Program-made: the position numbers and the translations under genes
The notes under the pieces: generated by a model
Told to the model about the DNA's origin: nothing
What the model saw: only the letters and a program-made list of their open reading frames with translations
The model's database searches: none
Shown here: in pieces, positions 17,976 to 27,218 of the stretch
Layout of the letters: each line of letters opens with the position of its first letter
Numbering within the stretch: the stretch's first letter is position 1
Source of the DNA: Anaerobiospirillum thomasii
GTDB taxonomy: Bacteria; Pseudomonadota; Gammaproteobacteria; Enterobacterales; Succinivibrionaceae
Assembly (NCBI RefSeq): GCF_900445255.1
Contig: NZ_UAPU01000006.1
Span: forward strand, 200,001 to 264,000
DNA length: 64,000 nucleotides
Direction of reading: 5' to 3'

Positions 17976-19379
17976 TTATTCTCCACGTAGATAGGCTTTT
18001 ACCTGTTCTTCAACTGGATCATATAAATCAGCTTTAATGCCCAGATACTTACAAGCCTCATATAAGACAGGAACAACATCTTTATATACACCGACACAAT
18101 GATGTATATATGGACCAGTAACTATTTTCTCTTCGAGACGTTTAATGTTATCAACTTCAATCCACATATATGTGCCAAGAATCTTTGGACCATCAACGCT
18201 TCTTGCATTACCTAAAAGCAGAGAATACTCACCGTTGTCTCCATCAAATCTGGTTAAGGTTAAGGTATCAGAACCTTTGGCCTCAGCTGACAATGATCCC
18301 TCATCATCAAAAGCTATTGGGCATGTAAGTTCTGGTTTTTCCTTGGCAATGGACATAGGCCATGGTCCGCAGTGCTGTAGAAGCTCGCCATTTTCCAGAT
18401 CAGGATGTCTTACAGTCCAATCTGCAAAGAAACTTCTTGACTCATTCATTACAGCAGCCTCTGCAATAAGGGCTGTTATTGCGCCATGAATATCTGTTTC
18501 ACAGACAATTGGTATACCCATATCATTTAAAATTGAATTAGCGGCACATGGCATAATACCAAGCTCACCTTGCAGAGCAGTCCAGCACTGGATCGCTCCT
18601 GCCTGACAGCCATATTTTTCAATCAGATTGCGCATTGCCTTTGCCAGAGCAGCAATAGTCTGCACTTTAGGTTCTGCAATTTTTATTACAGTTCTGTCAT
18701 GCAGGATCTCAAGCTCCTCTTTAGCTCCATTTCCATCACGTATTTTCTTAACCTCATGAATGAGCTCAGGAAGAGGCACTGGAGCTAGCTGAATATTAAA
18801 TTTCTCTAATAGTTCACCTTCATTACACATGGTGGTCCAGAAATCAAAAGGTCTTGGACCCATTTGCAAAATGCGTATGTTTTTAAAGGTTTTTACCACA
18901 TTACATACAGCTATAAAGTCTCTAAGACCACGCTCAAAAACAGGATCTGAAAGTCTAGAGTTGGTCAGATATGTAAACTTAACGCCAAATCGTCTTAAAA
19001 CTTTACCTGTGGCGAAAAGACCGCATTGTGTATCTCTAAGTCTGCGTCCGTCTGGCAAAGGCCTTTCATCTAGTGGGCCCCATAGCAGTACAGGTAAATT
19101 TAAATCCTTAGCAAGGCGTGCACATACATACTCTGTTCCAAAATTACAGTGGGCAAGAATAATTCCATCTACATTTTCTTTACGGAACTTTTTAGCTATT
19201 TTTTGTACATCATCATCGCTAAAAAGCAGGCCTTCGGCATTGATATCCTTGATATCAACAAAATCTATTCCTAGTTCTTTTAATCTATCTGCTGTTAAAT
19301 CTCTGTATTTTAGGGCATCTGGTGCACTAAATACACTTCGTCTTGTTGGAACAAATCCTAATCTAATTCTAGCTGTCAT
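17976..19379 (-). CDS. Fucose/arabinose isomerase-family sugar isomerase (candidate D-apiose isomerase)
   Basis: 467 residues from ATG 19379; GAGGA lies nine bases upstream. A TTG two codons earlier is less likely. The fold is that of the L-fucose / L-arabinose isomerase superfamily: an N-terminal Rossmann-like region, CNFGTEYVCARLAK and LLWGPLDERPLPDGRRLRD, then CETDIHGAITALIAE with a metal-ligand glutamate and aspartate, and a C-terminal barrel with a GPYIHHCVGVY histidine pair. It is too divergent for FucI or AraA by eye. With the downstream transketolase and kinase, an aldose to ketose step on a branched or unusual pentose is expected. Confidence 0.7.
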   Translation of the reverse strand: MTARIRLGFVPTRRSVFSAPDALKYRDLTADRLKELGIDFVDIKDINAEGLLFSDDDVQKIAKKFRKENVDGIILAHCNFGTEYVCARLAKDLNLPVLLWGPLDERPLPDGRRLRDTQCGLFATGKVLRRFGVKFTYLTNSRLSDPVFERGLRDFIAVCNVVKTFKNIRILQMGPRPFDFWTTMCNEGELLEKFNIQLAPVPLPELIHEVKKIRDGNGAKEELEILHDRTVIKIAEPKVQTIAALAKAMRNLIEKYGCQAGAIQCWTALQGELGIMPCAANSILNDMGIPIVCETDIHGAITALIAEAAVMNESRSFFADWTVRHPDLENGELLQHCGPWPMSIAKEKPELTCPIAFDDEGSLSAEAKGSDTLTLTRFDGDNGEYSLLLGNARSVDGPKILGTYMWIEVDNIKRLEEKIVTGPYIHHCVGVYKDVVPVLYEACKYLGIKADLYDPVEEQVKAYLRGE

Positions 19380-19400
19380 ATACAAATCCTCATAAATACA

Positions 19401-19892
19401 TCATTTATTCTTTAAGTAAAACATGCATGTTGTCTCCCCTGCTCTGGCAGGTCCTAAATTAAGTGTCAGCCTTTTTACTTTATCAATGGAAACTGATGTA
19501 ATAAGAACAGGTGTGGTTGTTTTACATCCATTTTCTGTCAAGGTACTCCAGTTGACACGACACAATGGCATTCCTTGCTCAACTTTATCTCCCTCTTTAA
19601 CTAATGGTGTAAAGCCATTGCCATCAAGACTTACAGTTCCAAGACCTATATGAATCAAGATCTCTATACCGTCAAAAGTTGTAATACCATAGGCATGTTT
19701 TTGTACAGCCACCATGGAAATCATGCCACTCACAGGGGACAGAACCAAATCGTCATTTTGAAAGTATGGCTCTACTGCTACACCATCACCAACAACTTTT
19801 CCTGAAAAAATAGGGCTTTCAACTTCTGTCACAGATACTATCTGACCACTTAATGGGGAGAGAATCTCCTCTCCCTTACGCTGAAAAAACAT
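19401..19892 (-). CDS. Stand-alone PTS EIIA domain, glucose type (Crr-like)
   Basis: 163 residues. Glucose-family EIIA: SPLSGQIVSV near the start, then KHAYGI with the first active-site histidine and ILIHIGLGTVSLDGNGF with the phosphorylated histidine. No EIIB or EIIC lies nearby; the neighbours upstream are ABC transporter genes and downstream an isomerase gene. E. coli EIIA-Glc blocks non-PTS permeases and activates adenylate cyclase. A second copy placed inside an ABC operon suggests local control of that importer, which is inference. Confidence 0.82.
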   Translation of the reverse strand: MFFQRKGEEILSPLSGQIVSVTEVESPIFSGKVVGDGVAVEPYFQNDDLVLSPVSGMISMVAVQKHAYGITTFDGIEILIHIGLGTVSLDGNGFTPLVKEGDKVEQGMPLCRVNWSTLTENGCKTTTPVLITSVSIDKVKRLTLNLGPARAGETTCMFYLKNK

Positions 19893-19904
19893 TTACATAT
19901 ACCT

Positions 19905-20927
19905 CTATTTATTTTCATTTCTTGCCTGCAGTGCCATCTTTGCCTGCAAGGAGCGCTGATACTGATCAATAATTACAGCAAGGACGATAACCAGACCCTT
20001 GATAATCATTTGCCAGAATTCAGATACACCACACATAACCATACCATCAGAGATAACACCGATAATAAAGGCGCCAATTACTGTTCCGATAATGGTACCG
20101 ACACCACCCATAAGAGATGTACCGCCAAGTACAGCAGCTGCAATGGCATTCATTTCCCAGGTATTACCAGTCATTGGATGTGAGGCTACCAACTGCGAGG
20201 TTGAAATAATACCTACAACAGCAGCACAGGCACCTGAGAACATGTACACTAAAATTTTGTCATTATCTACATGAACACCAGAGAGCTTTGACGCACGCTC
20301 ATTACCGCCTATAGCTAAAATATGCCATCCAAATGGGGTCTTGCGTAAAATCAAAGATGCGATTATGGCTATGACAATTAAAATCATTACAGCAACAGGA
20401 AAACCTCCTATATCGCGTCCAAAGATTTCAAATCCAGTATTGCCAAGAGCACTGTTTCCTACAAGATTTGGAAAAGTTGCGCCGTTGGATGTTAAATTGG
20501 ATGCACCACGAGCTACATACATCATGCCTAAAGTTGCAATAAATGGAGCCACAGCAAATTTAGTGATAACTAAACCATTAATCGCTCCCACAATTATTCC
20601 AATCAGGATGGCAATCATGACAATTACTGGAACTGAAAAGTAAATTGTGTAGCCAAAAATGGTAAAACCATGATTAATAAGAAGACCTGCTACCATTCCT
20701 GACAGACCTACAACAGATCCAACGGAAAGATCTATACCTCCAGTAACTAAAACGTAGGTCATTCCAATGCCTAAAATTCCATACAGAGCGACGTGTTTGG
20801 CAATTAACAGCAATGACTGACTTGTAAAAAAAGACTTACTTGCAAAAGAAAAGAAAATTACTAAAAGAGTCAATACAATAAGAGTACGCCCTTTGAGTAT
20901 AGTCATAATTACATCATTTTTATTCAT
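19905..20927 (-). CDS. Sugar ABC transporter permease, RbsC type
   Basis: 340 residues, about ten hydrophobic segments. Family signatures include YGILGIGMTYVLVTGGIDLS, VGSVVGLSGM and the cytoplasmic EAA-like region ending ILAIGGNERASKLSGVHV. Two copies form the membrane channel of a ribose-type importer. It lies 17 bases downstream of the ATPase gene. Confidence 0.9.
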   Translation of the reverse strand: MNKNDVIMTILKGRTLIVLTLLVIFFSFASKSFFTSQSLLLIAKHVALYGILGIGMTYVLVTGGIDLSVGSVVGLSGMVAGLLINHGFTIFGYTIYFSVPVIVMIAILIGIIVGAINGLVITKFAVAPFIATLGMMYVARGASNLTSNGATFPNLVGNSALGNTGFEIFGRDIGGFPVAVMILIVIAIIASLILRKTPFGWHILAIGGNERASKLSGVHVDNDKILVYMFSGACAAVVGIISTSQLVASHPMTGNTWEMNAIAAAVLGGTSLMGGVGTIIGTVIGAFIIGVISDGMVMCGVSEFWQMIIKGLVIVLAVIIDQYQRSLQAKMALQARNENK

Positions 20928-20944
20928 ATTTAATCTCCTTAAAA

Positions 20945-22480
20945 CTAGTCAGCCTTGTGATGACCTAAATATGAGGCTTTAACTAAGTTATCCTGCGTAA
21001 TTTCATCACCTTCAAACTCGGCAGTTTTTATGCCGTTTGACAAAACGATAATGCGATCGGCAATGGCTATAATTTCCTCAAGCTCTGATGAAACCACTAA
21101 AAGTGAAACTCCTTTTTGGGCATATTGGTAAATCAGCTTGAAAATTTCTGTTTTGGCACCTATATCAATACCCCTTGATGGCTCATCAAGTAACATGATC
21201 TCTGGTCCTGTAAGGGCTCCTTTGGCAAAAACCACTTTCTGCTGATTTCCTCCTGATAATGACAAGATAGGAAGCTCTTTGTCTGCCACTTTAATATGCA
21301 CTTCTTTAATCATATCTGTTACAGCATCACTCTCCTTGTTCTTATCGATAAGCCCCATAGAGTTTGTATATTTGCCAACATTAGATAAGGCAATATTCTT
21401 ATCAATACTTAATGTCTGCACGAGTCCATCTCTTTGTCTGTCCTCTGGCAGCCAGGCAAAACCTTTAGCTATCTGCTCAGGAACAGAGCCGACTTGAATT
21501 TTTTCACCGTGCAAAATCACATCACCTGTATGACTTGGTCTCATACCCATAATGCACTCAAAAATTTCTGTTCTGCCAGCACCTAAAAGACCGTATATGC
21601 CAAGCACTTCTCCTTTATGTAAAGAAAATGAGACATCCTTTAACAAATAACCACCACCGTTTTTAGGCAGAGTCAAATCCTTTATTTCAAGGACTTTAGG
21701 CACTGTAGACCAATCAACTTTCTGCTCCCTTTTTGGATAGCTCTTGCCCTCACCCACCATCTGTTTAACAATCCATGGCACATCAATATCTTTTACAGCT
21801 GCCTCTGCCACAAGTTTTCCATCTCTGAAGATTGTTACAAAATCGCCAATGCGCATAAGCTCTTCAAGACGATGAGAAATATAAACAATTGAGATTCCTG
21901 TGGCTGTAAGCTCACGCATAATGTTGAAAAGAACCTCAACCTCCTGCTCAGACAGTGATGATGTCGGCTCATCCATAATCAGAATTTTCAGATTTGGAAT
22001 AAGAAGATTTCTGGCAATTTCAATCATCTGCTGCTGTCCAACACGCAGATCTCCTACCAAAGTATCAGGGTCAATTGGATAATTGAGTCTTTCTAATACC
22101 TGTCTTGCAAGCTTCCTATGTTCAGCATCATCTAAAATTCCATTCTTGGTTCTTTCTGATGCCATAAACAGGTTCTGAAACACAGTCATATTTGGAAAGA
22201 GGCACAACTCCTGATGGATAATGGCAATACCTTCTTTTCTTGCATCAACTGTTGAATTGAACTCAACCTCTCGTCCCTGCAAAAAGAGCTTTCCTGCAGA
22301 CTGCTTTTCAATACCTGCAATAATGCGCATTAAAGTAGACTTTCCAGCACCATTTTCACCTATAAGCACATTTACCTTACCGCGCTTTATATCAAAGGAA
22401 ACCTGATCAAGCGCTTTAGTGCCAGGGTAAATCTTGTCTATTTTTTCTGCATGCAAATATATTTCATCTTTAGTTGACAT
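20945..22480 (-). CDS. Sugar ABC transporter ATPase, RbsA type (two ABC domains)
   Basis: 511 residues. The first domain has Walker A IGENGAGKST, signature LRVGQQQMIEIAR and Walker B ILIMDEPTSSL. The second has the degenerate Walker A GLLGAGRTE, signature LSLSGGNQQKVV and MLLDEPSRGID. This is the RbsA/MglA/XylG pattern. It powers the importer formed with the 19905-20927 permease and the 23241-24206 binding protein. Confidence 0.92.
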   Translation of the reverse strand: MSTKDEIYLHAEKIDKIYPGTKALDQVSFDIKRGKVNVLIGENGAGKSTLMRIIAGIEKQSAGKLFLQGREVEFNSTVDARKEGIAIIHQELCLFPNMTVFQNLFMASERTKNGILDDAEHRKLARQVLERLNYPIDPDTLVGDLRVGQQQMIEIARNLLIPNLKILIMDEPTSSLSEQEVEVLFNIMRELTATGISIVYISHRLEELMRIGDFVTIFRDGKLVAEAAVKDIDVPWIVKQMVGEGKSYPKREQKVDWSTVPKVLEIKDLTLPKNGGGYLLKDVSFSLHKGEVLGIYGLLGAGRTEIFECIMGMRPSHTGDVILHGEKIQVGSVPEQIAKGFAWLPEDRQRDGLVQTLSIDKNIALSNVGKYTNSMGLIDKNKESDAVTDMIKEVHIKVADKELPILSLSGGNQQKVVFAKGALTGPEIMLLDEPSRGIDIGAKTEIFKLIYQYAQKGVSLLVVSSELEEIIAIADRIIVLSNGIKTAEFEGDEITQDNLVKASYLGHHKAD

Positions 22481-22488
22481 AGTTGCAC

Positions 22489-23130
22489 CTACTTAACTAT
22501 CAGCTTAACTGGTGTAATCTGAATTAATCCCTGGCGAGCCACAGTAAAGCAGCCGATAAACTCCACGGTCTTATTTGCTACATTGTTCATATCTATAGGA
22601 GCAAGAATCTGTTTTGAAATCAGATCATGAAATGCTACGGAAACCTGAGCCCATTCAATCTGATTTTTGTAATCCTTATATGAAATCAGACTGATTGAGT
22701 CTCTTACGGCTGATCCTTTAAAGACCGGTCCTATCTGCAATCTTAATTTGAACTTATCATCCATGCCATCTACTTTCAGCCCAAGGTAGCCTGCTCTTAA
22801 TTTATTTTTCACTAAATCAACTGTAGCGCTGCCTTTGACAATAAATGACAGCTCACCCTTGTCGCCCATTGAATAATGGCCATATTTTGTTGCCACACTT
22901 TTGAGATCTCCATTTGATTCATTTAGTAAAGTAACGAGATCTACAGCATTACTTTCAAAGTACTCTTGTGACTTTTCGTTCCAGAATTTAGTTGCCTCTG
23001 CAGTTGGATTGAATACTACCTCGCCAGTAAGCGTAGCTTCCTGACCTTCTTTAACTATTGTTGCTGATAAAAAAGCATAGCAGAGCAACACTACAGCGAT
23101 AACTGAACCTATAATGCGAGCTTTTGTCAT
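22489..23130 (-). CDS. DUF2291-family periplasmic protein of a sugar ABC operon
   Basis: 213 residues. One N-terminal membrane segment or uncleaved signal at about 7-24 (SVIAVVLLCYAFLSATIV), then an extracytoplasmic domain. I recognise the DUF2291 family, which travels with ribose-type importers. Cys17 lies within the hydrophobic segment, but a clean lipobox is not evident. Its role is unknown; assisting substrate capture or transporter assembly is a guess. It sits between binding-protein and ATPase genes. Confidence 0.7.
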   Translation of the reverse strand: MTKARIIGSVIAVVLLCYAFLSATIVKEGQEATLTGEVVFNPTAEATKFWNEKSQEYFESNAVDLVTLLNESNGDLKSVATKYGHYSMGDKGELSFIVKGSATVDLVKNKLRAGYLGLKVDGMDDKFKLRLQIGPVFKGSAVRDSISLISYKDYKNQIEWAQVSVAFHDLISKQILAPIDMNNVANKTVEFIGCFTVARQGLIQITPVKLIVK

Positions 23131-23209
23131 AATGCTCTCCTTTTTTAGGGCAAATAAAACCTCGTCGTATCAACTGATACAACCTAAGTTATTGAAATAC
23201 TTAATATTA

Positions 23210-23231
23210 CGCCATGCCGAAAGGCATGGCG
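23210..23231 (-). promoter_or_regulatory. Intercistronic hairpin after the binding-protein gene
   Basis: CGCCATGCC, loop GAAA or TTTC by strand, GGCATGGCG: a 9-base perfect stem with no T-tail. It lies 10 bases after the binding-protein stop. Such stems usually protect the 3' end of the abundant binding-protein message and let partial read-through reach the transporter genes. Confidence 0.65.
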
Positions 23232-23240
23232 CTTGTGCGA

Positions 23241-24206
23241 TTATTTAGCTAATGAGAAGTCGTTTAATTGTTTGGCATTGTCTACAGTAATGATTTCACA
23301 ATCAATTAACTGTTTCTCAGGTTTGCCAGTTGTTCCTGTCTTTAAATACTGATCTGCCTGACGTACTGCAAGCTCAGCAATTAAAGCTGCAGGCTGCATA
23401 GCTGTTGCTGTCATATTTCCTGCAAGAATTTCGTCTCTGGCATCGTTGGAGCCATCAACACCGATGATCTTTAACTGCTTGCCGGCTGCTTTAATGGCAG
23501 CTGCTGCACCTACAGCCATATTGTCATTACCAGAAATTACACCTTTAAGATTAGGATATGACTGAAGAATGGTTTCCATTTTCTGATATGCCAGATTCTG
23601 ATCCCAGTTTGCTGTCTGTACAGCAACAAGTTTCATGTCAGGATACTGATCGATAACCTCGTGGAAAGCAGTTGAGCGAGTCTTGGCGTTGGTATCTGAG
23701 TCAATGCCAAACAGCTCGGCATATTCACCTTCTTCCTCCATTGCCTCAACAAAGATTTCAGCAGCTTCTTTTGCACCCTGATAGTTATTAGCAACTATCT
23801 GTGCAATGGCAATACCTTGCTCATTGATTTCTCTGTCAATCAGGAAAGTAGGAATGTTTTTGTCGTAGGCACGTTTTACAGCTGCAACTGTAGCATCAGC
23901 TCCGGCATTATCACAGATAATGGCTGCGGCCTTATCTGAAATTGCTGTCTCAAATAACTCAGATTGTTTTACTGGGCTATCATCATGAGAAACCATTTTT
24001 ACTTTATAACCAAGCTCTTTTGCAGTCTTAGCTGCAACTTCTGCTTCAGTTTTGAAGAATGGATTTGAATGAGAAGGGGTGATGATATACATAATATTTG
24101 AGCCACCACCAGTCAAAACCTTGGCATCAGCTGCTACTGCTGATGCTGCAAATGTTGATGCGGCTGCAACCATAGCTATAGAAGCAAAAAAGTTTGTAAA
24201 TTTCAT
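23241..24206 (-). CDS. Ribose-type sugar-binding protein (periplasmic)
   Basis: 321 residues. A signal peptide is clear (FFASIAMVAAASTFAASAVA, cleavage near residue 26). The peripla_BP_4 fold shows ITPSHSNPFFKTEAEVAAK, ICDNAGADATVAAVK, GNDNMAVGAAAAIK and IIGVDGSNDARDEI. It is first in the importer operon. Its likely ligand is the substrate of the downstream isomerase, but binding-site residues do not tell me which sugar. Confidence 0.88.
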   Translation of the reverse strand: MKFTNFFASIAMVAAASTFAASAVAADAKVLTGGGSNIMYIITPSHSNPFFKTEAEVAAKTAKELGYKVKMVSHDDSPVKQSELFETAISDKAAAIICDNAGADATVAAVKRAYDKNIPTFLIDREINEQGIAIAQIVANNYQGAKEAAEIFVEAMEEEGEYAELFGIDSDTNAKTRSTAFHEVIDQYPDMKLVAVQTANWDQNLAYQKMETILQSYPNLKGVISGNDNMAVGAAAAIKAAGKQLKIIGVDGSNDARDEILAGNMTATAMQPAALIAELAVRQADQYLKTGTTGKPEKQLIDCEIITVDNAKQLNDFSLAK

Positions 24207-24378
24207 GAGATACTCCTAAATGTTATCAACACATAACTTTTTAATTTTGTCCTGCGACAATTAAAATTATAGTGACTACACTGAAAATATTTATCACGAA
24301 AATCTACAATTTATCATATTTGTCTTTTTATATGGAGTATTTTTGAGCTTTGCTTCTCATTTATTAATAAGTAAAATA
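24207..24378 (-). promoter_or_regulatory. Intergenic region upstream of the sugar-binding-protein operon
   Basis: This gap must hold the promoter of the 24.2-14.7 kb operon. An imperfect inverted repeat with GTC/GAC core and A/T-rich arms lies at about 24241-24267 (TTAATTTTGTC, then GACAATTAAAAT). It is a plausible operator for the neighbouring AraC protein. I could not fix a promoter with confidence. Confidence 0.4.
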
Positions 24379-25641
24379 TTACAATACACTATCACGTATA
24401 GAAAAATTATTCCTATAATGAGTAGGTGTCCAGCCACTGCATTCTAAAAATACACGGCCAAAATGGCTCTGTGAGTTAAAGTTCAAAAGTGTTGCTATTT
24501 CATACATACTCTTGTCACTAGAGGTCAACAGGATCTTGGCTACTTCTATCTTTCTTTGTCTGTAATATTCGCCAAGAGTAATCTTTTTTTCGTTTTTAAA
24601 CTGCTTTGATAAATAACTTTTGCTTACTTTTAATTTTTTACATAAATCTTCCACATTAAACTTTGAGTAGACATGTCTTTCTATATATTCGCAGGCTTTG
24701 GCAACTATCAATGAAGAGTTTTCTTTGTTTTTAATATGCTTTTTAAATGAAGAAACCATCTGTGTACATCTTAGTGCACATGCTCTGGCTAAGGCATAGG
24801 CATCGGCCGGGAATTTACACTCCTCTATCTCCATAATGAAAGCATCAGAAAGTGTATAGAGTTTTTCAACACTTAGTCCTGCCTCAATTGCAGCTCTCGT
24901 TGCAATTGTGACATCAACAATAGCTAAATTTTTTGCCGATCTCAGTTCATTGTGCGCCAAGGTTCCACGCATATTGGCATAAACTGAATTAAGTGCTCTT
25001 TTTAAGGCATCCTCATCTCCATTTTTTATTGAGCGTCTGATTGTTTCCTCAAAAACTACAGGGTTGTGAGGTTTATTGCCTATAGTATTATTTGAGATTA
25101 TATTTCCAAATTTTATATGTGTCTGCTCTATTAATTCCTGACTCATAAAGCTCTCATCTAGAAAATCATTTAAATACACATATTTATTGGTAATAGAGCT
25201 GTAGATTAAAAGCAGCAGAGCTGCCAGTTTTTTTTCAGAACAGCGCAGAGGATAAATATTTGAGGCACTGTGTTTTAGAGCATATAACTTGCAAAAGCTC
25301 TGATCTACATCAGATATGGCAATAGGACCTAAAATCAATGTCAGACCGTCAGTACACTCGACACCGCCAAATAATATTGGTTTTTCTGAAGTAAACAAAA
25401 CTACTTTTTTTGATCTTATCTCTTTTAAATACTCTTTTCTTAAATCTAAATCTGTTTCAAAAATGTTTGAATTATCTCCTTTATCTTCAATATTAAATTT
25501 ATCAAGATATTTGTCTTCGTCTGTAAATACGTGGACTGGGATCGGCAGGAGCTGTGAGATAAGACTTAAAGCATATGAAAGAGGAAGTATATTCTTTACA
25601 GGTCTTTCCTCTTTCACTTCATTTTTATTTTCTAAAGACAT
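24379..25641 (-). CDS. AraC-family transcription regulator
   Basis: 420 residues from ATG 25641, which directly follows the rbsD stop; a TTG eight codons earlier overlaps rbsD and is less likely. The C-terminal 100 residues are the AraC double helix-turn-helix: FNVEDLCKKLKVSKSYLSK and MYEIATLLNFNSQSHFGR, ending WTPTHYR. The large N-terminal domain is not the cupin of AraC and looks like a PocR-type or other sensor domain; I cannot name it. It probably activates the adjacent sugar operon. Confidence 0.85.
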   Translation of the reverse strand: MSLENKNEVKEERPVKNILPLSYALSLISQLLPIPVHVFTDEDKYLDKFNIEDKGDNSNIFETDLDLRKEYLKEIRSKKVVLFTSEKPILFGGVECTDGLTLILGPIAISDVDQSFCKLYALKHSASNIYPLRCSEKKLAALLLLIYSSITNKYVYLNDFLDESFMSQELIEQTHIKFGNIISNNTIGNKPHNPVVFEETIRRSIKNGDEDALKRALNSVYANMRGTLAHNELRSAKNLAIVDVTIATRAAIEAGLSVEKLYTLSDAFIMEIEECKFPADAYALARACALRCTQMVSSFKKHIKNKENSSLIVAKACEYIERHVYSKFNVEDLCKKLKVSKSYLSKQFKNEKKITLGEYYRQRKIEVAKILLTSSDKSMYEIATLLNFNSQSHFGRVFLECSGWTPTHYRNNFSIRDSVL

Positions 25642-25642
25642 T

Positions 25643-26044
25643 TTAAAATGATACGTTAGACTCAAGAATTATATTGCTGTAAGGAAGGCATGCTCCTGTT
25701 CTTACCACAGCTACCGACTTAGAAGTCAGTGCTTTAAACGTATCATGTGGCACTTCAACAAATTCAACATTCTCCCTTTGAGCCCACTCCTTCATTTTGC
25801 TGTAAAACTCAAAGTTTTTATCTTTACTCTCAGAAGCTATAGTTATCTTTTGAAATTTAGCCTCAGTATCTATGACTTTAAAAACATCTTCAAATGAAGG
25901 CACACCATAGGTTACGGCCAGATCTATTCTCTGTACCCCCTGAGGAACAGGTAGACCACAGTCTCCTAGTGTAATGGTATCAAAGTGGCCTAATTTAGAT
26001 AAGACATAAGATAGCTCTGAATTAAGACAACCTATTTTTTTCAT
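25643..26044 (-). CDS. rbsD: D-ribose pyranase RbsD (RbsD/FucU mutarotase family)
   Basis: 133 residues from ATG 26044, with AGGAG upstream; an earlier ATG at 26095 only adds a non-homologous extension. It interconverts pyranose and furanose or ring anomers of sugars. MKKIGCLNSELSYVLSKLGH, GDCGLPVPQG, RIDLAVTYGVPSF and RTGACLPYSNIIL match E. coli RbsD almost motif by motif, including the active-site histidine at 20. No ribokinase or RbsB pair follows it here. It is translationally adjacent to the AraC gene. Confidence 0.9.
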   Translation of the reverse strand: MKKIGCLNSELSYVLSKLGHFDTITLGDCGLPVPQGVQRIDLAVTYGVPSFEDVFKVIDTEAKFQKITIASESKDKNFEFYSKMKEWAQRENVEFVEVPHDTFKALTSKSVAVVRTGACLPYSNIILESNVSF

Positions 26045-26323
26045 ATTAAGCTCCTGCAACAAATCAAAACATATAATAAGCTTAGATACTTTCAACTATA
26101 CTAAAGCACTTTTCTAAAGGCAAACAGATTTTTAATATAAAAATTTGTTAAATAACAATATCTTAAACTAAACTTAGACTTTGTTCTGTAAGGTATGTTA
26201 GGGTAATTGAGAGTTGAGATAAGAGTTTTGAATGTATATGATGAAATATGCGTATATAAACAATCGGGTAGCCCTTTCGGGCTCCCACACCACCCACCGT
26301 ACCGTTCGGTAGTAGGGCGGTTC

Positions 26324-27070
26324 CTAACAAGCGCTAGAGATCCTTGAATGCAGGGTCTCTAGCTCCGCGGTTATAGTTGTCCAGCCCTCGTTTATCAGTA
26401 TCTGATTGTTAAGTGCTCTGTGGATCCCTTGGTTTTTCGATAATTTCCAATAACTGTTTGAGCTGTATGCCATAGTGCCATCTCCGATGGCGGGGGCTTT
26501 TGACCATCTCAGCTTGAACTGTCTGTAGCGGTTTTGTGGGGTCTTCCATTGTTTCCATAGGAGTTGCCTGACGCGTCTTCTGATCCAAGCATCGATTTTC
26601 CTTGCCCATGATGTTGGTATGGCTTCACCAAAGTAGTTTACCCACCCTCTGAGTAGATACTTCAGCTTAGCTTTGACGACAGCAATGCCGCCTTTACACC
26701 TTCTATCTAGTATGAGCTTTACCTTTTCCTTGAGTTTCTTCCTCTTTTTGTCGTGCACAGTTGTGAAATATTGATCCTTTGGCTTTGCCTGCTTTCTTGT
26801 CTTTGAGACACATCTAGCGCTTAGAAATGCAAAACCTAGGAATTGCATATCCTTGCCGACATGCACTATTTTGGTTTTCTCTCTGTTCACCTTGAGGAAT
26901 AGCTTGTCCTCTATATACCGTGTTACCCACTCTAAAACTCTCTCTGCACTTTTCCTGCTACTGCAGAATATGCACATGTCGTCGGCGTATCTGACAAATT
27001 TCCTGTCTCTGGCGTCCAACAGTTGATCGAGTTCGTTGAGGAGTATGTTTGCAAGTACCGGACTACACAC
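26324..27070 (-). pseudogene. Group II intron reverse transcriptase/maturase, C-terminal fragment
   Basis: About 248 residues continuing the reverse transcriptase after the RIT insertion. It begins at CSPVLANILLNELD, carries the catalytic FVRYADDMCIF box, then the thumb and maturase domain with WIRRRVRQLLWKQWK and SYWKLSK near the end. No HNH endonuclease follows. The matching N-terminal piece is at 30482-31102. Separate from it, this piece cannot work as a polymerase. Confidence 0.85.
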
Positions 27071-27107
27071 AGCCCCTTATGTAGATATAGATATTATGCC
27101 AAGTTAG
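27071..27107 (+). repeat. RIT left inverted end
   Basis: 37 bases, exact reverse complement of 30482-30518. The inner part TATGCCAAGTTAG is repeated near the right end. Confidence 0.9.
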
Positions 27108-27218
27108 CATATTTATCAAATTGAATTATATAAATTTTAATTTTTTCAACTCTACATAATTTTATATTATTGACCATTTGCTAATCTGAAATCATTTCAC
27201 TACATAGGAGTTATCACT

